Shown piece by piece: positions 56,405 to 64,000 of a stretch of DNA of 64,000 nucleotides. Positions within the stretch are counted from its first letter, which is position 1. Each line of letters opens with the position of its first letter. The translations under genes and the position numbers were made by a program. The notes beneath the pieces were generated by a model. The model made no database searches. It had not been told where the DNA came from and saw only the letters and a program-made list of their open reading frames with translations. This stretch comes from Cryptomeria japonica. Lineage: Eukaryota > Streptophyta > Pinopsida > Cupressales > Cupressaceae. The DNA lies in assembly GCF_030272615.1 (NCBI RefSeq), contig NC_081415.1, positions 368,078,667-368,142,666 on the forward strand, in the 5' to 3' direction.

Positions 56405-57300
56405 TTATTGAGCATTAGGATAGATATACATAGATTTTGGAGGTGTTGATGTTCTTAAAGGTATCTGTTCTGACATTTGGCCTAACAATTCAGAGAAGAC
56501 AAGCAAGGGTGGTCTTGGTAGGAGCTTCCCAGCATCAATTAGATTATTCTCAGCTCGACCTTCAAGCTCATAGGCATCCATAAGAGTATTCCCACTGAGA
56601 GATTGGATCATGACAAATACATCAGAATTAAAAGCTTTTTTGATAAAAGACAAATGCCATATCGATGGGAGGATGAGTAGTTACAAGGATCCTTTGCCAA
56701 TTTTTATGGAACCTATTTTCGAAACCAGTCATGGCTTCTTAAGGAGACCACTTAATGGTTATTAATTATTGTAACAATCAAGATCTATCGCCTTTCTCAA
56801 TGAAGCATTCAAAAAATCAATCTTTGAGTTGGTCCTAGTCAACGATTGAATTTGCTTGCATAGATCTAGACCAATCTTGAGATTTCCCTTTGAAGGAGGC
56901 TGCGAGTAGCCTTAGTGCCACATTTTGTTGCATGACATTATGCATAGTAAAAACATCTACTATGTCTTGCAAGTGCTTCATGGGAGTTTTATAATCCTCT
57001 CTAGTAAATTTAGGTAGAACCTTCAAGGCAAAATCTGAGATAGGATCCCATTATGCAGAAGGCGTGGATGGAATAAGGGGACTCCCACTATTCCATGTGA
57101 CAAAATTTTGAGCGAGGACTTCCATTTACATAGAGGATTGGATTGGGGCTCTTACACCACCTCTTGAGCTACTTGTCTGGACTGATACCATAGATGGTAC
57201 CAATAAGCTAGGATTTATGCCAGTCTGGGATCTAGTAATTGGCCTATGGCTCATACATCCACTTTTTCTAGAAAAAACTTCAGTCCCATCCGGTGTGCTA
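56405..57300 (-). pseudogene. gag of element C
   Basis: Coding text runs from about 57300 (GCMSHRPITRSQTGINPSLL). It continues through FTREDYKTPMKHLQDIVDVF at 57010 and SFKGKSQDWSRSMQANSI at 56890. The last part is 56653-56405, ending YIYPNAQ. There are several frameshifts and stops. The pattern FKGKSQDW is the gag core of this lineage. Upstream of 57300 (to 57600) I see no LTR. Confidence 0.65.
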
Positions 57301-57616
57301 GAAAAATAACTGTTGATGCCTAAAATTTCTTTTAAGACAATAGACTTATGGGAAGTTCATTAAGTAGGGGACATATTGCACCTCAATGAACAACCTCCAA
57401 GATTTTAGAAGCTACCTCTTCATTTATGCAAAGGGAAAAGGGAGAGAAAGAGGACTGAAATTAAAATAACTAAGGCGATGTGCCAGACATTAAAATTTTA
57501 GATGCATGATAACCATACATGAAATGCAAAATTTAAAGGTTGGAAACTCATTAACCCCAACTGTAGTAAGAATTCACAAACATCATAATGTAATTAAAAA
57601 ACAACTAATACTAAAT

Positions 57617-58364
57617 TGACCTGTTGGAACTCCTATGCTGAGTGGATGCAAATTGACTAAGTAGGATGAATCTCTGAAAGTTAATCAGACCTTGTATAGA
57701 TCTATGGTTACTGAACTGTTGTACTTGACTCGAACTGGACTGGATATTATGCATGTTGTTTGTCTTTGTGCAAGATTTCAAGTTGATCCTAAAGAGAGTC
57801 ATGTTACTTCTATGAAGAGGATTTTCATATACTCGGAGGGGATGGTTGATTATGGTTTGTAGTATCCAAAGAAAGATGATTTCATATTATATGATTATAC
57901 TAATGATGATTGGACAGGTGATGTTGATGACCAAAAGAGCACTATCGGTGGAGCTTTCTTTTGGGGGAAGAAGCTGGTTTCATGGGCGAGTAAGAAACAA
58001 GATGTTATATCTCTATCTACTGTTGAAGTTGAATACATTGTTGTTGCTAGCAATTGTACTCAGGTAGTTTAGATGAAGCAGATGTTGAAGGATATTAGAT
58101 TTGTGTATGATGAGCCTACTATTATATACTGTGACAATTCAAGTGTTATTAACATTTCCAAGAATTTGGTACTGTATTCTAAAACAAATCATATCAATTA
58201 AGTACCACTTCTTGAGGGTGAAGGTCAGTGAGGAAGAAGTCAAATTGGAGTATGTATCTACAAAGGATCAGATTGTAGATATTTTTACTGAGCCTTTTCC
58301 TATAGATGCATTTGTTTTTTTAAGAGACAAGTTAGGGGTCTCTGGCCCTCCTAATGAGAACTAG
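57617..58364 (+). pseudogene. RNase H end of copia I gag-pol
   Basis: It begins at VGTPMLSGCKLTK, the usual text before copia RNase H, then DPKESHVTSMKRI. Next are DYTNDDWTGDVDDQKSTIGG, the RNase H core, and SWASKKQDVISLSTVEVEYI. A one-base slip near 58196 precedes IKYHFLRVKVSEEEVKLEYV, and the frame ends at TAG after SGPPNEN. There are stops in the first frame (for example near 57657, 57858 and 58070). Gag, protease, integrase and most of RT are missing. Confidence 0.88.
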
Positions 58365-58686
58365 ATGCATTGAGATGCGTAAATCCAATGGACTTCAGAG
58401 TCTTTATTATTATCTAAATTGATGAGTTGGTGTTGCTAGTCCGCTGGGGTAGTTAGTGTGTGATTTTATCCTAAGGAGGAGAGATTTTCCTTCTTAGAGG
58501 GAGAGATGCATGAGTTGTTTTTGTATTTGGCATTGTTGTCAAAGGGGGGAGAAGCATGTGAAAAACTACCTTATCTTGGAAGCTTTGTGTGCATGATCTT
58601 AGGGGGAGATTAATGGTGTTGATTTATTCCTTTACATTGATTGTTTTTTACATTCATATGTTTCCATCAATTCCAAAGGAGGAGAT

Positions 58687-60053
58687 TGTTGGATATTGTT
58701 GCTGCTAGGATATGTTATTGTCATTGATGTCAACATATTCTTGTGTTTTAGTGTTGCAGAGAGTTGTCTTGGTGTTCTGGTGATTGTTGTGAGTTGATCT
58801 AATTGGTTTATCTATTTGATATCTTGAAACAACTAGAGATACTTCATTCAATATGCTAAGTGGTGATTTGATCAAGTTATGGATTTTGGTATGAAGATTG
58901 GTTTTTCAGTGTTCAGTGTTGCAGTGCTCTAATATTTGATCCATTGTGCTCCAAAAAAATTATATCTTATGTTACAATTTTGGGAGAGTGTTTGGGATGT
59001 TCATGTGTATCCTCAATTCAGATGGTTCATGATCTGGTTCTCTGCAAGTTATCTTTCTTGCCCCAGTTGATGTTGTTGAGTGTTCTTGAGTATCAGTGTG
59101 TTGATCAATGAAGATTTGATTAAGTGGTGTTGGTGCAGCTATTGCAGATGATTCTAACATGCTTGTTGGTGTTTCCTATTTTATTTCCTATTTATTTTAG
59201 TGGTCCGCATTGATCATTGTGTGTTTTATTGAAGATCTTATGGGCCTAGTGATATTCTCGTGTTATTTGACATTTTTAATGGTGTAGCTTGTTGCGGTTC
59301 AACTTGGCAAGATTTTTGGTGGTGTTTCATGTTCGATGGAGTTGATTTGGGTCCATACTATGTCGTCTTGGAATTGTATTGGTCTAGTGGTAGATTTATA
59401 TATCATGTGATGTAATTTTGTAATTAGGTGTTAAGGGTTGAGTCAACCTTGTAGTCAAGGTTGATGATTTGTATAAATGAGTGTTATATTCATGTAATTT
59501 GGGTATGGGTGTTGTGTCTGCATTATAAAAGAGTGGTGTATGTGTGAATAAGTGAATTTATCTTTCGGTGTGAAGTGTAGATTAGAGTGTGTTGTAGGGA
59601 AAATAATTGTGCTTAACTGGAATTGTCATCAGGCATTAGAAGATGCTATTCTTTCAGTTCATCTTAACCGGATTGTAGTCTAAATATTATTGTAAGGTAG
59701 TGAACCTTCCCTGAGGGTTTTATCCTTTCAGGTCATTGTATTTTGAGTAGTGAGCTCTAGGCAGTGTGCCTGAATGCATGTGCATTCCCCATTATAATAT
59801 TTACACATACTACTGTAGAGTATCATCTTATTGTGGATAGGTTCCCACTATGGTGTTTCCCTTAACCGGGTTTTCCATGTCAAAAATCTTGGTGTTATGT
59901 GTGTTGTTGTTGTTGTGTCTATCTTTTTTCTTGTTGCAGTTTATAAGAATTGAAGTTGTGCTTGATTTGTTTAATCCGGTGAAAATTGATTCACCCCCCC
60001 CCCCCCTTCTCTTAGTTTTCCTTCATTTTTGTTGCCAATAGATTCGACCAACA
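58687..60053 (+). repeat. 3' LTR of copia I
   Basis: It is about 1367 bp, from TGTTGGATATTG to GACCAACA, preceded by the purine tract AAAGGAGGAGAT. A TATA-like TATAAATGA lies near 59473. The C run after ATTCA is 13 long (59994-60006). CCC-TTAACC-GGG-like text lies near 59860. Further purine motifs AGGGGGAGATT occur at 58545 and 58600. Confidence 0.85.
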
Positions 60054-60941
60054 AAAGTTATTCCTGATATTACAAAAAGCCTCTACATATTCAAAAAAAA
60101 AATCTTTGCCATAAAGCATTATCCCATAAAACATAAACAAACGTATGAAAAGGTCGAAAGTCACAATCCAATTATCAGATTTACAATGAAAATTAAAGGG
60201 TGAAGTTTGAGTTACAGACTAAAATTTTGTTCTCCATTTCAATTCCCTTTCAAATGATGCCACAATTATCTTTTATATCCTTCTCGGACGTAGGCATAGA
60301 TCTCCAAATAACAACCCAAACATTTCTTGATCACGTGATCGGTCCCTCCTTTGACCTTTGTATCTTCACTCCCTTTTCATCATTACCGTTTTAACCATCT
60401 CAATAGAATAATTATGCAAATCAATCTACATAGCCTCTAATTAAGCCTCCATCATTGGATGAAACCTAAGCTTTTCACAAGCTTTGGCACTTTCCAAAAT
60501 TGTGCCCTCCTATTCTCTTTTTCCTTTCAAATCCCATGTGTGAGACACGTGGCACACAAGTGGTAAATCTTGGTGCATCTACCTCCCTACCTCAAAGAAA
60601 CCCCACCTACTTTATGTGTGGCAGGCCTGATTTGAAATGGGTGGGCCCCTTTTGGAGGCCAAAATAAAACCCCTAGAGGGGACACATGGCAGTATGGTGG
60701 ATCCAGGTGAGGGCAAGTGAAAAGATCCTCCTCAAAACCACACCCATTCGACATGTGGTGAAATAAGGAAAAGGCCTCAAACAAAAGAAAGGGCCCAATG
60801 AAATATTGAAGGGGCCCACGAAAAGACTGGAGATTTATCCATGGGGTATATCCAAGAGAGATCTGATAGTGACCATAGCATAAAATACTTTGTTTTTCAA
60901 CCTTGGTATCTATTAAAAACACATCATTGAAGAGTACAATT
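60054..60941. other. Unassigned, no gene recognised
   Basis: A 112-codon minus-strand frame at 60587-60922 has no family I know and is proline- and phenylalanine-rich in a way that looks accidental. A G-box-like GACACGTGGCA lies at 60544-60554, which may be chance. GC content is higher at 60590-60800 than around it. Confidence 0.4.
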
Positions 60942-62430
60942 TGTTGGAGTAATTTTAGGACAATTATCTAATCATTTATTAATTAGGTCCTTTAATTACT
61001 TTTTCACTTAAGCTAAACTTAGGTTCTTTTTATTATTTAAGTTTTTATTTCCTAGTTTTAGTTTTGGATGTAGTTGAGCTTGTAGCATTATGAATTGCAC
61101 CCTATGCAATTCCATGTCACATAAGCACCTTCGCTTTAAGCTGACTGAAGTCATTTGTCACCTATTTGTCCTTTTGTCCACATGGACTACTTTGTTAGCT
61201 TAGAACTTGACTTTATCGTACGTGTGGACCAATTGATCGATGGACTCTAGCACACTATGAAGACATCTGCTTGTTGCGCTAGCATCCCATAAATATGTTA
61301 ATTTGCAAGTGGCTATTTGAGCACTATGCCTACTCCCAGAAGAGTTCATAACGCCTCTGTTTGCGGCCACTGATGTTAAGATTTTTCTTGGGATCTATAT
61401 ATCATGCATTTTGGGATATTTTGGGGAATTCTTGATCATTTGGAGACTTCTATAGCTATTTGCATCTGATTATTGATCTTTCATAGGTTTTTCCAACCTT
61501 TTAAGACCACCATTATCATAGCTTCTTGGAGAATTGGTGGTGTTGGTTTCTCGTGTTGGAGGGGATTTCTTTATTTTTCTTTATTTGCATGTTAATCATT
61601 TTCCATCTAGCTAATTTATTATCCTGATTGTCTACATTTAGATTTATTATTTATTTTGTCAATCATTGTTATTGTCAAGGTTGTCCATGGAGGTGGAAAT
61701 ACCAAAACGGGGGTTTGACTGAGGTAGACCTCCAAATACAACCCACAAAATTTTCTTTTGTTTCTTGTGTGTGGGTTATTGATCGAGGGAAGAAGCTTGT
61801 TTAGCTAGGATTCAATCATGGGCTGATTGTAAGCTTCCTTCACCTTTTTCTCATCTAATTCTATCTTTCCTCATTTTGTTTTCATCATTGTACTTGTTCG
61901 AATATCATTTGCTTGGTAGTATAGTCACATTTGTGTCTTTTGTACAGTCTATGTGCTCTATCTGTATAGGACGTTAGTGCGCTGCACTAGTGTCCTAGTT
62001 TTGTATGCTCATCCTTAAGACACAAGATTAACAAAATTGTTTGAAAGCCTTATCTATAGCCTATTACTTTAGTTTTGGACTTTCATCCCCTAGCTCACCC
62101 CTAGTGCTAGTTTAAGTGAGGTACTGCAAAGGTAGGTTTGTTCCTTGAGGTACATCACTTCGAGCGTAGAAAATCTCATCCTCTATAGAGATTAATTTAG
62201 CTCCTACCTTGCATTGCTTTAGTTCTCCTAATTTTAGCATTAGGGTTTGCACCTAGGTTTCATTCATTCAATGTAATTGTATCTCCATTATTGTAATTTC
62301 AATCATTCTTTGTGCATAATACAAAATTATATGGTTGTTATAGAGCATATTATATTTGCTTGATATTTTTTATGTGATAGGTGTTTTTCTTGTAGTTGAT
62401 TATTGGCTCCTTTTGTTGATCATCAACTTC
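60942..62430 (+). repeat. LTR-like sequence of unknown family
   Basis: It starts TGTTGGAGTAATTTTAGG and has no coding text. It ends somewhere near TTGATCATCAACTTCTTCA, just before LTR A2. I could not find a matching target duplication (CAATT lies before the start) or a partner LTR in the window. It may be a solo gypsy LTR. Confidence 0.35.
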
Positions 62431-62434
62431 TTCA

Positions 62435-63735
62435 TGTAATACCCTAAAAATGGTCACCTAAACCATGGGCTCTTAATCTAGACAACGTCACCAAGGTCCT
62501 AGCCAAAGGAAATTAAATCAACCTTGAGCACCTAATTAATTAATTTTTCAATCATTAATGTTACATGGCAATTCAATCACTCTATATTAATTAAATATTT
62601 ATTTAATTAATTAAATCATTCCAAGTAAATCATTTTGATCAATTATCCTATTTATTTAATTAAATATCCTACCATATTTAAATAATAAATAAATTTGTCA
62701 TTTAATCACAAAAACAGGAATTAATTTACGAAAAGAGATTTATCACAAAAAGAGGAATTAATCTACAAAAGAAAGGGTTAAATTGAAAACAAAAGAAAAG
62801 GATTAAATTGAGAGAAGAAATCAAACTTAAGATGTTTCTTTTTCTAAAATTGAGATAACTTGAGAAATCATAAAAGTAATTAAATTGAATTAATCATTTT
62901 CTCTAAAAATAAAACTTAAAGCTTTTCTTGAGGAAAGAAGTTCAGTTGCATTGAAAATCCTTTTTCTAAATAAACATCTTGAGCAAATTAAAGAAAAGTG
63001 CATGGAATCAACTAAATTTATCTCCAATGCAAACTCAGACTTATAATCTGAATGCATTCAATCAAGCTATAATTGGAATCTATCTCAAGATTAACTTAAT
63101 TTGATCTATCAATTATTTCAATCAACCTGGATTGTGCTTTTTCTTGAGGAATCTCGGCCGCTATTGTTAATCAATATTGACCGTTGGTCTCTCTTTTGAG
63201 TCCCTATAAATTCAGCCTTCATCTCTCATTCAAAACACCCTGGAGATTTATTGTTATTGTGCAATTTTTGCTCTAGAGTCATTGAAAATATTGTGCTTTG
63301 AGATTATTGCATCTTAATTTGCTTTTTGCATACTTAGTTTAATAAAGATTGCTTGAATTCGTCTAGCTTAATATTCATTCATCTAGGTTAATATTCATTC
63401 ATCTAGCTTAGTATTCATCTATCTAGCTTAATATTCATTCATCTAGCTTAATCTTGCATATCTAGCTTAATCTTTCATATCTAGCTTAATCCTTTATCCA
63501 TTTAGCTTATTCTTGTGCTCATATAGATTAAATCCTTCATTTTGGTGTAGTCTAGTCACTGGTATTGCTTAGACAAATATGAGAGCAAGTCTTACTCGCA
63601 TCTTTTAGAAGGCAATAGGTCAATTTGTTATGGCTTTTTATATTCATGATTATATTTGTCTAACCATGCATGCAATGACTTAATTGAAGTGTTGTGTCTT
63701 ACAGCTTGCAGATACTTATCCACTTTTCACACACA
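62435..63735 (+). repeat. 5' LTR of element A2
   Basis: It is about 1301 bp, from TGTAATACCCTAAAAATGG to CACACACA. A TATA box lies at 63205-63212. It is about 150 bp longer than LTR A, largely because of the 20-bp repeat array at 63361-63510. TCTTACAG 31 bases before the end looks like a splice acceptor. Confidence 0.87.
63361..63510 (+). repeat. Tandem 20-bp repeat in LTR A2, about seven copies
   Basis: The unit is close to ATATTCATTCATCTAGCTTA, regular at first and then decaying into shorter ATCTAGCTTAATC units. LTR A has only two or three related units at the matching place. Confidence 0.88.
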
Positions 63736-63739
63736 TTTT

Positions 63740-63756
63740 TGGCGCCCACCGTGGGG
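63740..63756 (+). other. Primer-binding site of element A2
   Basis: TGGCGCCCACCGTGGGG. This looks like the unchanged form of the sites in A (one change) and B (two changes). From memory it fits tRNA-Lys(CUU). Confidence 0.88.
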
Positions 63757-64000
63757 CAGAAGACTACATCTTTTAGGCTTGGAGATTAACTTATTTTTAT
63801 TTTTTAGATTTATTTTTAGGATTTTTTTTTCGTACAGTTGCTGCAAAAACTCGTACGATTTTTCACAGAGGCCCGAATGACAAATTGCAGGTCTCGTACG
63901 GTCCATCGTGAATTATTGTACGACTGGGTGAGAATACTCATACGGTATTCTGGTTTTTTATATTAAAACAAACTGCATTTTTATGGTTTTTCTTGTTGAA
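63757..64000 (+). other. Start of leader A2 with TCGTACGA palindromes
   Basis: At 63831-63945 there are TTCGTACAG, CTCGTACGAT, CTCGTACGG, TTGTACGAC and CTCATACGG within 120 bases. This mirrors 4680-4795 of element A. No coding text is visible before the window ends. Confidence 0.65.

Larger units (their letters stand above)
40140..57300 (-). mobile_element. Ty3/gypsy element C (minus), host of element B
   Basis: With B (41379-51017) and the block at 52574-53886 removed, the minus strand reads gag, protease-linker, RNase H, RT, RNase H, integrase, ending at a stop at 40140-40142. No LTR is found at either end: the 3' side stops at 40140 and the 5' side is replaced by a copia fragment at about 57600. 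Its RT (FVYAKMPF, NAGATFQRAMDIAF) and integrase (SPYELVYGKEVVLP) are of another lineage from A, B and G. It is heavily decayed and probably the oldest layer in the right half. Confidence 0.75.
57617..60053 (+). mobile_element. 3' end of Ty1/copia element I
   Basis: Only the last part of pol, a 3' untranslated region with purine runs and the 3' LTR are present. The 5' side starts abruptly in the RT-RNase H junction beside element C. Confidence 0.85.
62435..64000 (+). mobile_element. Tat-type gypsy element A2, 5' end, cut by window end
   Basis: LTR, primer site and the first 240 bases of leader. It is the same family as element A at the other end of the window but on the opposite strand. The two therefore point outward from the window and are separate insertions. 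Confidence 0.88.

Noticed and set aside
60544-60554. G-box GACACGTGGCA as a real promoter site
   Set aside because: A single short match without a TATA box or gene nearby could be chance.
60587-60922. 111-residue minus-strand ORF
   Set aside because: No family, motif or context supports it. The composition looks accidental and it lies in unassigned sequence.

Overview
The window is plant nuclear DNA made almost wholly of LTR retrotransposons nested in one another. It is AT-rich, and I see no intact host gene, rRNA, tRNA or CRISPR array. The density of old, stop-riddled Ty1/copia and Tat-type Ty3/gypsy elements, several inserted inside others, suggests a very large plant genome, most likely a gymnosperm such as a conifer. 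That assignment is inference from the style of the repeats, not from a marker gene.

Layout, left to right. 1-6032 is the 5' part of Tat-type gypsy element A on the minus strand (LTR at 4881-6032, leader, gag and protease). 6080-7456 is a decayed minus-strand ORF of unknown function. 8039-15875 is a complete copia element (copia-1) with a perfect CTATC target duplication. 16004-16443 is a fragment of an unknown ORF that may continue at 39764. 16463-39758 is read as one plus-strand Tat element, G. It is split by two stacked copia insertions at 22172-28425 (H, then F), by a minus-strand copia E at 34571-37031, and by a solo copia LTR at 37551-39202. 40140-57300 is a minus-strand gypsy element of another lineage, C. 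C is itself interrupted by a 9.6-kb plus-strand Tat element, B (41379-51017, duplication ATATG), and by an unexplained block at 52574-53886. 57617-60053 is the 3' end of a copia element (I). 60942-62430 looks like an LTR. 62435-64000 is the 5' end of a second, plus-strand A-family element (A2), running off the window.

How the parts work together. Tat elements A, A2, B and G share the order LTR, long leader, gag, protease. Where the sequence continues, a G-patch-like segment, RT, RNase H, a second RNase H and integrase follow. A, A2 and B carry a primer-binding site matching, from memory, tRNA-Lys. The copia elements use the initiator-Met type site TGGTATCAGAGC. No element is intact: every pol has stops, frameshifts or deletions, so any movement would need proteins from relatives elsewhere. 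In copia-1 the whole 4.2-kb gag-pol stays in one frame, and all eight stops are of a kind a single C-to-T change could make.

The most interesting signals are non-coding. Copia LTRs of several families carry a chain of small hairpins whose stems differ but whose loop is nearly always CTAACA or TTAACA. The Tat leaders share a conserved block of about 570 bp with a pairing stem kept in three elements, and they are studded with TCGTACGA-like palindromes. On the protein side, C carries a second RNase H before RT while G carries it after, and E encodes a lone coiled-coil protein with four zinc knuckles.
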